The position numbers and the translations under genes are program-made. 64,000 nucleotides of DNA from Pseudomonas nitroreducens (GTDB taxonomy: Bacteria; Pseudomonadota; Gammaproteobacteria; Pseudomonadales; Pseudomonadaceae): NCBI RefSeq assembly GCF_024170165.1, contig NZ_JALJXP010000002.1:1-64000 (forward strand), read 5' to 3'. The notes beneath the pieces are model-generated. The model made no database searches, was not told the DNA's origin, and was given only the letters and a program-made list of their open reading frames with translations. How positions within the stretch are numbered: the stretch's first letter is position 1; each line of letters starts with the position of its first letter. This document shows positions 44,965-53,517 of this stretch, one piece after another.

Positions 44965-45638
44965 TTACACAGCTCGTTGAAGATGTAGCCCTGGCCGCGC
45001 ACGGTATCGATCGGCTTGAATCCCGCGGCACCCTCCAGCTTGCGGCGCAGGCGACCGACCAGCACCTCGATGACGTTCGGATCGCGCTCGTCGTCGTCCG
45101 GGTAGAGCTGCTCGATCAGGCGTTCCTTGGCCACCACTTGCTGGTGATGGCGCATGAGGTATTCGAGGATGCGGTACTCGAAGGCCGTCAGCTGCAGCGA
45201 TTCGCCGTTGACCAGCGCCTGCTTGCGGTTGGTGTCCAGCACCAGCGGGCCGGCCTCGATGCTCGACTGGGCAAAGCCGCTGGAACGGCGCAGCAGCGCG
45301 TTCAACCGGGCCTCCAGCTCTTCGAACTGGAAAGGCTTGACCACATAGTCGTCGGCGCCGGCGGCCAGGCCTTCGACCTTGTCCTGCCAGTTGCCGCGAG
45401 CGGTGAGGATGAGAATGGGGAAGGTCTTGCCCTGGCTGCGGAATTCGCGGATCAGGTCCAGGCCGCTCATGCCCGGCAGGCCCAGGTCGATCATCGCCAG
45501 GTCGTGATGGTATTCGCTGGCGCGGTACAGCGCCTCTTCGGCATTGGCGACGGCGTCGACCACATGGCCTTGCTCGCCGAGCCGGGTATACAGGTGATGG
45601 CGCAGCAGCGCCTCGTCTTCCACCACCAGCAGTTTCAT
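44961..45638 (-). CDS. phoP: Response regulator PhoP
   Basis: This is a 225-residue OmpR-family regulator. Its receiver domain (1-115) has MKLLVVEDEALLRHHL, phospho-acceptor Asp in LAMIDLGLPGMSGLDLI (about 51) and LKPF-equivalent VVKPFQFEEL. The winged-helix domain (about 130-225) has LTAFEYRILEYLMRHHQQVVAKERLIEQLYPDDDERDPNVIEVLVGRLRRKL. Length equals P. aeruginosa PhoP. The ATG at 45638 is preferred over a longer frame. It lies 56 nt after oprH and overlaps phoQ. It controls Mg2+ limitation responses and lipid A modification in Pseudomonas. Confidence 0.95.
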   Translation of the reverse strand: MKLLVVEDEALLRHHLYTRLGEQGHVVDAVANAEEALYRASEYHHDLAMIDLGLPGMSGLDLIREFRSQGKTFPILILTARGNWQDKVEGLAAGADDYVVKPFQFEELEARLNALLRRSSGFAQSSIEAGPLVLDTNRKQALVNGESLQLTAFEYRILEYLMRHHQQVVAKERLIEQLYPDDDERDPNVIEVLVGRLRRKLEGAAGFKPIDTVRGQGYIFNELCK

Positions 45639-45694
45639 GCGCGTGCTCCCTGAGTCAGGCAACCGGGCCACGCGGGGCCCGGTTGCGGTACCGG

Positions 45695-46306
45695 TCAGAA
45701 CTTGTAGTTGGCACCCAGGTAGAACTGGGAGCTGCTGTGCAGGTCAAGGGATCCCACCTTGCCACCGCCGTGCGGGCTCATCTCGGTACTTGCGTTGGTA
45801 CGCAGGTAACGGTAGCCGCCTTCTACGGATGCGTTCTTGCCGAGTTCCTGGAGGATACCGGCTTGGGCGCCGATGGCGTAACCCACATCGCTGTCGCGGC
45901 TGTAGCCCTTGGCATCCTGCTCCAGCTTGACCAGGCCGGCGGTGCCACCGCCGAACAGCTTGGTACCCTGGTCGCCCAGCGGCAGGAAGGCGTCGTAGCT
46001 GCCGAGCAGATTCTGCTGGCGCAGCTTCAGGCCGTTCTCGGTGTCGGAGACGTTTTCATAGGTGACGTAGTAGCGACCCTGCTCCATCTGCTGGCCGGCG
46101 CGTACGCCCCAGGTGCCGCTGTTGTTGATCACGCTGTCGAATTTCGGGTTGCCGAGGTTGCGGTTCAGTGCGTCGGACTTCTGGATGTTGTTGCTGGTTT
46201 CACCCCAGGTCATGCCGACGAAAGTGTCGGCGGCGCTGGCTGCGGTAGCGGCGAGGCTGGCACCGAGAATGGCGCTGGCGAGGGCGATTTTCTTCATGGC
46301 TTTCAT
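45695..46306 (-). CDS. oprH: Outer membrane protein OprH
   Basis: This is a 203-residue small beta-barrel with a signal peptide (MKAMKKIALASAILGASLAATAASA). The mature region DTFVGMTWGETSNNIQKS, LRQQNLLGSYDAFLPLGDQGTKLFGG, YRYLRTNASTEMSPHGG and the terminal LHSSSQFYLGANYKF are characteristic; the final Phe is typical of outer-membrane barrels. OprH binds LPS and stabilises the outer membrane when Mg2+ is low. It is the first gene of oprH-phoP-phoQ, with a PhoP box upstream. Confidence 0.96.
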   Translation of the reverse strand: MKAMKKIALASAILGASLAATAASAADTFVGMTWGETSNNIQKSDALNRNLGNPKFDSVINNSGTWGVRAGQQMEQGRYYVTYENVSDTENGLKLRQQNLLGSYDAFLPLGDQGTKLFGGGTAGLVKLEQDAKGYSRDSDVGYAIGAQAGILQELGKNASVEGGYRYLRTNASTEMSPHGGGKVGSLDLHSSSQFYLGANYKF

Positions 46307-46368
46307 GGGGATTCTCCCGTCAAGGATGTCTGTAATGTGTTGACGGGGAGAAGGTTACGAGGGGGGCA

Positions 46369-46407
46369 CTGAACCGAACCTGTCGGACTGCTGAACCAAT
46401 GCTGAAC
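46369..46407 (-). promoter_or_regulatory. PhoP box upstream of oprH
   Basis: On the minus strand two direct half-sites GTTCAG lie 11 bp apart (46407-46402 and 46396-46391), with a third GTTCAG exactly 22 bp further on (46374-46369), so all are on the same DNA face. This matches the direct-repeat architecture of PhoP boxes ((T/G)GTTTA-like repeats with 5-nt spacing). A possible -10, TAACCT, lies about 12 nt beyond the third half-site. It implies autoregulation of oprH-phoP-phoQ. Confidence 0.7.
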
Positions 46408-46480
46408 GAATTATCCGAAGGAAATTTCACGTTTTTTGGCGATTGCGGAGCCCACGGCGGGCCTCGTCGCTCACATTTGG

Positions 46481-46567
46481 TTCGCGAGCAAGCTCGCTCC
46501 TACAATCGTGCGTCGTCCCTTCACATCGCGCCAGGCTGCTTTTCGTAGGAGCGAGCTTGCTCGCGAA
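46481..46567. repeat. Paired REP-like repeat (form B)
   Basis: TTCGCGAGCAAGCTCGCTCC-TAC (46481-46503) and its inverted partner GTAGGAGCGAGC...TCGCGAA (46545-46567) are separated by 41 nt. The orientation is opposite to the pair at 40657. It lies between oprH and the transglycosylase terminator. Confidence 0.8.
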
Positions 46568-46587
46568 CAGAAGCCCGGACACGAACG

Positions 46588-46611
46588 AAAAGCCCCGGCA
46601 TGGGCCGGGGC
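46588..46611 (-). terminator. Rho-independent terminator of the alginate lyase-transglycosylase pair
   Basis: GCCCCGGC/GCCGGGGC is an 8-bp stem with loop CCAT on the minus strand, then TTTTCG. It lies 22 nt past the transglycosylase stop. Confidence 0.8.
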
Positions 46612-46633
46612 ATCGCTGAAACGGACGGGATCC

Positions 46634-47842
46634 TCAGCCGCCCTGCAACGCCTTGAGGATCTTCTGCCCTGCTCGCCCATCCGACGGCGTCATGCCGCGC
46701 TTGTTCTGCTCCTGCTGGATCGCCTTGCGCGTCACGTCGCCGATCATGCCGTCGGGCTGACCGATGTCGTAGCCACGCTGGATCAGCAGCTCCTGCAGTT
46801 CCTTGCGCTGTGCGCGGCTCAGGCCCGGATCATCGGTCGGCCAGGGCGTGCGCAGGCCCGGCTCGCCATGCAGTCGGTCGGACAGCAAGGCAATGGCCAG
46901 CGCGTAGCTTTCCGCCGCGTTGTAGGAATAGATCGCGTCGTAGTTGCGCAGCACCAGGAAGGCCGGACCGTTGGCGCCTGCGGGCAGCAGGATGGCGGCC
47001 TTGGAATCGATGCTCGGGATCGGCTTGCCGTCGACGCGCTTCACGCCGCGGCTGGTCCAGTCGGACAGCGCACGGCGCTTGGTACGTCCGGCCAGCGAGG
47101 CGTCGAAGCCCGCCGGCAGTTTCACCTCGTAGCCCCAGGGCTGCCCTTCGCGCCAGCCGGCCTTGCGCAGGTAGTTGGCGGTGGACGCCAGGGCGTCGGC
47201 GGTGCTGCCCACCAGGTCGCGGTGGCCGTCGCCGTCGAAGTCCTCGGCGATGCGCGCGTAGGTCGAAGGCATGAACTGCGTCTGGCCGAAGGCACCCGCC
47301 CAGGAGCCGGTGATCCCGCTGTCGCGGATGTCGCCCTGCTGCAGCAGCTTGAGGGTGGCGATGAACTCGCCCTGGAAGAACGCCTGGCGCCGCCCGTAGC
47401 AGGACAGCGTCGACAGCGAAACCAGCAGCGGGCGCTTGCCGGTGATGCGCCCGTAATCGCTCTCCACGCCCCACACGGCGACCACCGTGGCCGGGTCGAC
47501 CTGATAGCGCGCGGCAACCTTGCGCAGCAGGTCGGCATGTTCGGCCATGCGTGCCTTGCCATCCGCGACGCGCTGGTCGTCCACCAGCCCGGCCAGGTAA
47601 TCCCAGATCGGCGTGGTGAATTCCGGCTGGGCATCCAGCAGCGGCAGCACAGTCATGTCCGGCTGCAATCCCCGGGTGAACTGCGCGAAGCTGGCGGCGC
47701 TGACGCCCTTGGCCTGGGCGGTGCCCTGCAGGCGGCTCAGGCAGGCGCCGAAATCGTCACCCGGCGCGGCCTGCGCCAGTGCCGCCGGCAGCAGCAGGGA
47801 CAAGGCCAGGGCAGCGCGATGCGCGATGGAGGAAGTCTTCAT
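46634..47842 (-). CDS. Lytic murein transglycosylase, MltB/SltB family
   Basis: This is a 402-residue protein with a signal peptide (MKTSSIAHRAALALSLLLPAALAQA) and no lipobox Cys at the cleavage site, so it is a soluble periplasmic form. The transglycosylase domain (about 30-325) has catalytic Glu128 in WGVESDYGR, followed by LVSLSTLSCYGRRQAFFQGEF, GSWAGAFGQTQFMPSTY and the EF-like DFDGDGHRDL. A C-terminal peptidoglycan-binding domain (about 340-400: LSRAQRKELQELLIQRGYDIGQPDGMIGDVTRKAIQQEQ) follows. It resembles the SltB-type enzyme I recall at PA1171. Its ATG overlaps the upstream lyase stop. Confidence 0.93.
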   Translation of the reverse strand: MKTSSIAHRAALALSLLLPAALAQAAPGDDFGACLSRLQGTAQAKGVSAASFAQFTRGLQPDMTVLPLLDAQPEFTTPIWDYLAGLVDDQRVADGKARMAEHADLLRKVAARYQVDPATVVAVWGVESDYGRITGKRPLLVSLSTLSCYGRRQAFFQGEFIATLKLLQQGDIRDSGITGSWAGAFGQTQFMPSTYARIAEDFDGDGHRDLVGSTADALASTANYLRKAGWREGQPWGYEVKLPAGFDASLAGRTKRRALSDWTSRGVKRVDGKPIPSIDSKAAILLPAGANGPAFLVLRNYDAIYSYNAAESYALAIALLSDRLHGEPGLRTPWPTDDPGLSRAQRKELQELLIQRGYDIGQPDGMIGDVTRKAIQQEQNKRGMTPSDGRAGQKILKALQGG

Positions 47843-48510
47843 TGGTGTCGAATGCTCAGATCGGTGAAGGTGGCGCGCCCGCCCTCGCTGGCGGGCCCGC
47901 GATTGTCCTGCAGGTAGAGCCCTGCCTTGAAGTACAGGCCCTGGTAGGCCCATTTCGTATCCAGTTGCTGGCTGACCTGGCCGCCCTCGACCTGCACGCT
48001 CAGCACCCCGCTGCTGGACACGCCCAGCCGGTAGGTAAAGGTATCGCCCAGCGGAATGCCGTCATAGACGGTATAGGTGCGCGTGGTGATGTCGTCCGGC
48101 CGATCGCGAACCAGCGCCTGTACCCGCGCCTTGTCCAGGCGCTGCTGGTAGACCAGCTTGACCAGCGGCAGGGCCTCGGCGCTGCCGCTGCCGTTGCTGT
48201 GGATCTGCCCGATGACCATGCGCCGGCTGGAGGGCACGGACTCCACGCGCAGGGTGGCGACCATCAGGTTCTCCGCCAGAGGATAGCGCCAGGTCACCAG
48301 GCGGCCGTCGGGCTTGGTCTCGCGCAGTTCGGTACGGGGATATTCGCTGCCGCTGGTGTGGGCGCCGTTCACCGGCACCCAGAACTCCACGCCATCGGCA
48401 CTGCGGTGGAAATACGCGCTCTGGTAGTCGCGGCCGAGTTTCGCCGTGGAAATGGTCGCGGCCGGGCCGCGCTGGGGAATGGTCAGATTCCAGGTGCTCA
48501 GGTCCAACAT
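47839..48510 (-). CDS. Polysaccharide lyase family 7 (alginate lyase), no signal peptide
   Basis: This is a 223-residue beta-jelly-roll lyase. The three PL7 signatures are present: RTELRE (with the catalytic Arg), VIGQIHSNG (QIH, the variant linked to polyguluronate or polyMG preference) and YFKAGLYLQ (catalytic Tyr region). There is no N-terminal signal peptide from MLDLSTWNLTIP, so the enzyme is predicted cytoplasmic or exported by another route. A similar cytoplasmic-looking PL7 is known in P. aeruginosa (PA1167 as I recall). Its TGA overlaps the ATG of the transglycosylase, so both are made from one transcript. Confidence 0.9.
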   Translation of the reverse strand: MLDLSTWNLTIPQRGPAATISTAKLGRDYQSAYFHRSADGVEFWVPVNGAHTSGSEYPRTELRETKPDGRLVTWRYPLAENLMVATLRVESVPSSRRMVIGQIHSNGSGSAEALPLVKLVYQQRLDKARVQALVRDRPDDITTRTYTVYDGIPLGDTFTYRLGVSSSGVLSVQVEGGQVSQQLDTKWAYQGLYFKAGLYLQDNRGPASEGGRATFTDLSIRHQ

Positions 48511-48731
48511 CGGCCTATCGCTTCGCGGGTCAGGACATGGTCGCAAGGGTAGACGAGGCTGTCGGACTTTTCATCCATCCGGCCTCCCCCGTTTCTGGCG
48601 AACATCCGCGCCCTTGAGCGGCTGCGTGCAGTCTGCACGGGCGTTTTCCGCATCACCGGCTATCGTCATGAGTTCTGCCATCAGTCATCCGCCATTCGCC
48701 ATCGCCACGGCCAACGCCACGGAGAAACCTC

Positions 48732-49529
48732 ATGCGCCTGCTCACTGCCTTGCTGCTGTTCGCCTTCGCGGCCAGCGCTTCAGCCGCGATCAAGACCCAG
48801 GAAATCCCCTACGAATCCACTGACGGCACGAAGATGATCGGCTACTTCGCCTACGACGACGCCAAGTCCGGCATCCGTCCCGGCGTCATCGTCGTCCACG
48901 AATTCTGGGGCCTGAACGACTATGCCAAAAGCCGTGCCCGGCAGCTCGCCGAACTGGGCTACAGCGCCCTGGCCATCGACATGTACGGTGATGGCAAGCA
49001 CACCGACCACCCCAACGATGCCAAGGCCTTCATGGCCGAGGCGCTGAAGAATGCCGACGCCGCCAAGGCGCGCTTCCAGGCCGGCCTGGAGCTGTTGAAG
49101 AAGCAGCCGCAGACCGACCCGAGCAAGATCGCCGCCATCGGTTACTGCTTCGGTGGAAAAGTGGTGCTGGACATGGCCCGCGCCGGCCTGCCACTGGCCG
49201 GCGTGGCCAGCTTCCACGGCGTGCTGGCGACCCAGACACCGGCGCAGCCGGGGCAGGTCAAGGCGAAGATACTGGTCGAGCATGGCGCCGCCGATACCCT
49301 GGTGCCGGCCGAGAGCGTCGCCGCCTTCAAGGCAGAGATGGACAACGCCAAGGCCGACTACAAGCTGGTGATCCAGCCCGGCGCCAAGCACAGCTTCACC
49401 AGCCCGGACGCCGACAAACACAAGGGGCACGGCCTGGACGTGGGCTACGACAAGACCGCCGACCAGAAGTCCTGGGCGGACCTGCAGGCGTTCTTCAAGG
49501 AAATCTTCGACGTGAAACCGGACGCCTGA
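48732..49529 (+). CDS. Secreted dienelactone hydrolase-family protein
   Basis: This is a 265-residue alpha/beta hydrolase with a signal peptide (MRLLTALLLFAFAASASA). The nucleophile is Cys in GYCFGGKVVLDMA, as in dienelactone hydrolases, with Asp in GAADTLVP and His in GAKHSFTSP. VVHEFWGLNDYAKSRARQLAELGYSALAIDMYGDG is typical of the family. The periplasmic location distinguishes it from the cytoplasmic ClcD enzymes. The natural substrate is unknown. GGAG precedes the ATG. Confidence 0.9.
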   Translation: MRLLTALLLFAFAASASAAIKTQEIPYESTDGTKMIGYFAYDDAKSGIRPGVIVVHEFWGLNDYAKSRARQLAELGYSALAIDMYGDGKHTDHPNDAKAFMAEALKNADAAKARFQAGLELLKKQPQTDPSKIAAIGYCFGGKVVLDMARAGLPLAGVASFHGVLATQTPAQPGQVKAKILVEHGAADTLVPAESVAAFKAEMDNAKADYKLVIQPGAKHSFTSPDADKHKGHGLDVGYDKTADQKSWADLQAFFKEIFDVKPDA

Positions 49530-49544
49530 TAAATCGCAGGCAAT

Positions 49545-49573
49545 AAAAAACGGGAGCCCATTCGGGCTCCCGC
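49545..49573. terminator. Hairpin after the dienelactone hydrolase-like gene
   Basis: CGGGAGCCC/GGGCTCCCG (9 bp, loop ATTC) lies 21 nt after the stop. The homopolymer tract is on the left side (AAAAAA), so the T run is on the minus strand, although no minus-strand gene precedes it. It may still stop plus-strand transcription. Confidence 0.6.
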
Positions 49574-49769
49574 ACTCAATCAAGTGTCTAAGGTCAGAGC
49601 CCGCCTTGGCGGCACTCCAACAACAACCTCACCTGCGTCCCCTTGGGAACGCGGCGTGCAGTGTGACAAAGCTTGTCGGACGAATCCGTACGCCTTTGGT
49701 GAAGGTTTGCAAACGAATGTAAGTGCCGCGTGACTGGTGAGCCACGTTCTGGCGCGGCAGAATGCACCC

Positions 49770-50492
49770 ATGATTGCCCTCCCCGACTTCTGCACCCCGC
49801 TCGACGCCGACTGGCCCCTGCCCACTCCGCTGGCCGGCGTCGAATTGCGCAGCACCCGCTTCGACCGCCAGCGCCTGCAGGCCGGGGACTTTGCCCTGAG
49901 CCGGATCGAAGCGCCGGCCAACATCCAGCGTTCCGTCGCCAAGCGCCAGGCCGAGTACCTGGCCGGGCGGATCTGCGCCCGCGCGGCCTTGCAGGCGGCT
50001 GGCGCGGACGCCTGGGTACCGGGCACCGACGAGGAGCGCGCGCCGGTCTGGCCGGCAGGCTTCTGCGGTTCGATCACCCATGGCGACGGCTGGGCGGCGG
50101 CCATCGTCGCCCGCTCCAGCGACTGGCGAGGGCTCGGCCTGGACGTGGAAAACCGCCTGGAAACCGTGCGAGCGGAGCGACTGGCCGGGGAAATCCTCAC
50201 GCCCGATGAACTGGCGCGCCTCGATCCACAGCAGGCGGCGCTGCAGGTCACCCTCACCTTTTCCCTCAAGGAAAGCCTGTTCAAGGCGCTCTTCCCGCTG
50301 GTACGCAAGCGCTTCTACTTCGAGCACGCCGAACTGCTGAACTGGTCCGCCAGCGGCCAGGCGCGACTGCGCCTGCTTACCGACCTGTCGGAAGAGTGGC
50401 ATCACGGCAAGGAGATCAACGGGCAGTTCAGCCTGTTCGATGAGCGCCTGCTGAGCCTGGTCGCCATCCCGTCGATCCGGGGCAGCGTCTGA
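49770..50492 (+). CDS. pcpS: 4'-phosphopantetheinyl transferase, PcpS-like
   Basis: This is a 240-residue Sfp/EntD-type transferase. The Mg2+-binding GLGLDVENR and the FSLKESLFKALFPLV motif are present, along with RQAEYLAGRICARAAL and the CGSITHGDGWAAAIV segment. It moves phosphopantetheine from CoA onto carrier proteins. In P. aeruginosa the single enzyme PcpS serves both fatty acid ACP and siderophore carriers. The start at ATG 49770 has a weak ribosome-binding site; a GTG at 49737 would add 11 residues. Confidence 0.9.
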   Translation: MIALPDFCTPLDADWPLPTPLAGVELRSTRFDRQRLQAGDFALSRIEAPANIQRSVAKRQAEYLAGRICARAALQAAGADAWVPGTDEERAPVWPAGFCGSITHGDGWAAAIVARSSDWRGLGLDVENRLETVRAERLAGEILTPDELARLDPQQAALQVTLTFSLKESLFKALFPLVRKRFYFEHAELLNWSASGQARLRLLTDLSEEWHHGKEINGQFSLFDERLLSLVAIPSIRGSV

Positions 50493-50714
50493 CGGCTGCG
50501 ACTGACAGACACACCTGAAAGTCTTGACTTAAAAGTCAGAATTTGGCGTCATGCACGCCGTCCAGACGAACCCCTACCTCTTTTGATCCTCGGATTTTGC
50601 CTACAGAGGAATCGTCAGCAGGCTTGTCGGTATATAGAATCCTATACATCCAGGCGGCAACGTCTGGTTCTTGGGGTCCCCACAAAAAGAAATGACCATC
50701 GGAGCAAACGTCAC

Positions 50715-52088
50715 ATGACCAGAAACACCCTGGCGCTCGCCATTGCGGCCAGCTCGCTCGGCCTCATCGCGCAATCGGCACACGCCGGTGGCTTCATCGA
50801 GGACAGCAAGGCCAGCCTGACCCTGCGCAACTTCTACATCAACACCGACAACCGCAACGGCCCCGCCTCGCCCAGCAAGCAGGAAGAATGGGGCCAGGGC
50901 TTCATGCTCAACTACTCCTCCGGCTTCACCCAGGGCACCGTCGGCTTCGGCGTCGACGCCCTCGGCCTGCTCGGCGTGCGCCTGGACGGCGGCGGCAAGG
51001 CGGGCAAGGCCGGCATCGATCGCCAGCCCGGCACCATCTTCCCGCTGGAAAGCGATGGCAGCGCCGTCGATGAGTTCAGCAGCTTAGGGCTCACCGCCAA
51101 GGCGAAGATCTCCAAGACCGAATTCCGCTACGGCACCCTGCAGCCCAAGCTGCCGGTGGTGGTCTACAACGACGCCCGCCTGCTGCCGATGACCTACGAA
51201 GGTGGCCAGGTCACCTCCACCGACATCGACAACCTGACCCTGACCGGTGGCCAGCTGACCCACACCAAGGGCCGCAACTCCACCGACTGGCGCAGCATGT
51301 CCATCGCCGGCGCCAATGGCAGCTCCGCCTCCTCCCGTGACAGCAACAAGTTCTACTTCGCCGGCGGTGACTACAAGGCGACCAAGAACCTGACCCTGTC
51401 GTACTACTACGGCGAGCTGGACAACTTCTACAAGCAGAACTACCTCGGCCTCGTCCACAACTGGGGTATCGGCCCGGGCACCCTGAAGTCCGATATCCGC
51501 GTCTTCATCAGTGACTCCGACGGCAAGAACGGCAGCGCCTCCGGCCGTGCCGACGGCTACGTCAGCAGCGGCTACTACGGCGGCAACAGCCTGAAAGGCG
51601 AAGTGGACAACAACGTCTACAGCGGCATGTTCACCTACGCCCTGGGCGGCCACAGCGTCGGCGCCGGCTACCAGGTGCTGACCGGCGACAGCGACTTCCC
51701 CTACCTCAACCGTGGCGATGGTGAGGGCACCAGTACCTACCTGATCTCCGACGCCCAGCTGCTGAAGTTCAACCGCGCCGGCGAGCGCACCTGGATCGGT
51801 CGCTACGCCTACGACTTCGCCGACCTTGGCGTGCCGGGCCTGACCTTCAGCGTGCTCTACCTGAACGCCGACAACATCGACACCAAGCAGGGCGACAAGG
51901 GCGAATGGGAACGCGACATCGCCTTGGGCTACGTGGTCCCGGAAGGCACCTTCAAGGGCCTGGGCCTGGCCTGGAAGAACGCCGCCATGCGCAGCGGCCT
52001 GCCGGCCACCAGCACCGCGGGCGTGCCGAGCCAGCGCGACCAGGACGAGAACCGCCTGATCGTCAGCTACACCATCCCGCTGCTGTAA
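50715..52088 (+). CDS. OprD-family outer membrane porin
   Basis: This is a 457-residue protein with a signal peptide (MTRNTLALAIAASSLGLIAQSAHA) and an 18-strand OprD-type barrel: GGFIEDSKASLTLRNFYINTDNR, EEWGQGFMLNYSSGFTQGTVGFGVDALGLLGVRLDGG, and a terminal RLIVSYTIPLL. OprD/Opd porins admit amino acids or carboxylates; the substrate subgroup cannot be fixed by eye. Upstream, a palindrome TGACTT-AA-AAGTCA (50525-50538) could bind a regulator. It is monocistronic and followed by a terminator. Confidence 0.92.
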   Translation: MTRNTLALAIAASSLGLIAQSAHAGGFIEDSKASLTLRNFYINTDNRNGPASPSKQEEWGQGFMLNYSSGFTQGTVGFGVDALGLLGVRLDGGGKAGKAGIDRQPGTIFPLESDGSAVDEFSSLGLTAKAKISKTEFRYGTLQPKLPVVVYNDARLLPMTYEGGQVTSTDIDNLTLTGGQLTHTKGRNSTDWRSMSIAGANGSSASSRDSNKFYFAGGDYKATKNLTLSYYYGELDNFYKQNYLGLVHNWGIGPGTLKSDIRVFISDSDGKNGSASGRADGYVSSGYYGGNSLKGEVDNNVYSGMFTYALGGHSVGAGYQVLTGDSDFPYLNRGDGEGTSTYLISDAQLLKFNRAGERTWIGRYAYDFADLGVPGLTFSVLYLNADNIDTKQGDKGEWERDIALGYVVPEGTFKGLGLAWKNAAMRSGLPATSTAGVPSQRDQDENRLIVSYTIPLL

Positions 52089-52104
52089 GGCGTGGAGTGA
52101 AACA

Positions 52105-52133
52105 AGAAGGGCGGCCAGTGGCCGCCCTTCCTG
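52105..52133 (+). terminator. Terminator after the OprD-family porin gene
   Basis: AAGGGCGGCC/GGCCGCCCTT is a perfect 10-bp stem with loop AGT, followed by CCTGTTTCTG. Confidence 0.75.
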
Positions 52134-52233
52134 TTTCTGTGATTTGCATCGCCGCGTCATACCTCAATACGCACGGTCGCAGGCATGGGCCAGGCGCCCC
52201 GTCCGCCCTGCAAGGTGTAGTTCGCTACTGATC

Positions 52234-52349
52234 CAGGCCCCTCTCCCCCCGCCCTCTCCCTGAAGGGAGAGGGAGCCATCCGTGCCGGCTGACGCTGCGG
52301 TTTCAACCGGCACCGAACCAGTCCCCTCTCCCTTCAGGGAGAGGGAATT
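52234..52349. repeat. Dispersed CCCTCTCCC inverted-repeat element
   Basis: This copy of the family at 26738 and 40454 has the conserved spacer words GTGCCGGCTGAC and GGTTTCAACC. It fills most of the gap between the convergent porin and modC genes; nothing else is seen there. Confidence 0.75.
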
Positions 52350-52406
52350 CCCAAGCACGGACTGTCAGAGGGGGCAATTACTCCTGAACGGAAACTCCAG
52401 AACCAG

Positions 52407-53510
52407 TCAGCCCAGCAACGCCACCGATTTGATCTGCGCCCAAACTTCCTGCCCGACATGCAGGCCGAGCTGGTCGTGGGAGTAGCGGGTGATGCGCGCC
52501 AGCAGAGGCGTGCCGGCCACGTCCAGCTTCACCAGCAGGTGTGCCGGGTTATCCGTCGACACTATCTCGACCACCGTCGCCGGCAGCACGTTGAGGATGC
52601 TGCTGTGGGCCGCCGGCTCCAGGCTCAGGCTGACGTCCCGCGCCTGCACCTTGATGCGCAGCGCCCTGCCCTTGTCCATCGGCGCGTGGGCCAGACGGAT
52701 GCGCTGTTCGCAGTGCGGCAACGCCAGGGTCAGCAGGCCGTAGTCGGCGTTGTGCCCCAGAACCTGGCCGTCGATCACCACGCCGGCATCTTCCAGCTGG
52801 GAAATCGGCAGGTCGGTGCGCGCCAGGGTCTCGACCACCAGGCCGCTGGCGATGGAGCGGCCCTGGTCCAGCAGCACCAGGTGATCGGCCAGCCGCGCCA
52901 CCTCGTCGGGCGAGTGGCTGACATAGAGAATCGGGATATCCAGCTCGTCGTGCAGGCGTTCCAGGTACGGCAGGATTTCCGCCTTGCGCTTGAGGTCCAG
53001 CGCCGCCAGCGGCTCGTCCATCAATAGCAGGCGCGGGCTGGTCAGCAGCGCGCGGGCCATGCCGACACGCTGGCGCTCGCCGCCGGACAGGTGCCCCGGC
53101 ATGCGTTCCAGCAGATGGCCGATGCCCAGCAGCTCGGTGGCCTGCTCCAGCTCCACGCGGTGCTGGTCGCGCGGCACGCGCTTCATGCCGTAGGTGAGGT
53201 TGCGCTTCACCGACAGGTGCTCGAACAGGTTGGCGTCCTGGAACACATAGCCCAGCGCGCGCTGGTGCGGCGGCAGGAACACGCCGCTGGCGCTGTCCTG
53301 CCAGACCTCGCCGTTCACCACCAGCCGGCCGAGCGGCGCGCGCTCAAGCCCCGCCACGCAGCGCAGGCAGGTGGTCTTGCCGGAACCGGAATGACCGAAC
53401 AGTGCGGTCACACCCTTGCCCGGCAACTGCAGGTCGACGTCCAGGCTGAAGCCCGAGTAGGCAATCTGGAAGCGGGCTTCGATGGCGCGCGGTGAAAGCT
53501 CTTGCGACAT
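52407..53510 (-). CDS. modC: Molybdate ABC transporter ATP-binding protein
   Basis: This is a 367-residue ABC ATPase. It has Walker A GHSGSGKT, signature [16 protein letters not shown], Walker [13 protein letters not shown] and the H-loop YVSHSPDEV, followed by a C-terminal TOBE/MOP domain (about 295-360) that binds molybdate in ModC proteins. The ATG at 53510 (GAGG five nt upstream) is preferred to a GTG at 53516 overlapping modB. It is last in modABC and energises molybdate import. Confidence 0.96.
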   Translation of the reverse strand: MSQELSPRAIEARFQIAYSGFSLDVDLQLPGKGVTALFGHSGSGKTTCLRCVAGLERAPLGRLVVNGEVWQDSASGVFLPPHQRALGYVFQDANLFEHLSVKRNLTYGMKRVPRDQHRVELEQATELLGIGHLLERMPGHLSGGERQRVGMARALLTSPRLLLMDEPLAALDLKRKAEILPYLERLHDELDIPILYVSHSPDEVARLADHLVLLDQGRSIASGLVVETLARTDLPISQLEDAGVVIDGQVLGHNADYGLLTLALPHCEQRIRLAHAPMDKGRALRIKVQARDVSLSLEPAAHSSILNVLPATVVEIVSTDNPAHLLVKLDVAGTPLLARITRYSHDQLGLHVGQEVWAQIKSVALLG

Positions 53511-53517
53511 GCCCACC

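Noticed and set aside
50525..50560. Sigma-54 promoter before the OprD-family gene (TTGGCGTCATGCACG)
   Set aside because: The GG to GC spacing is 6, not 10, bases; only a TGACTT/AAGTCA palindrome is supported.
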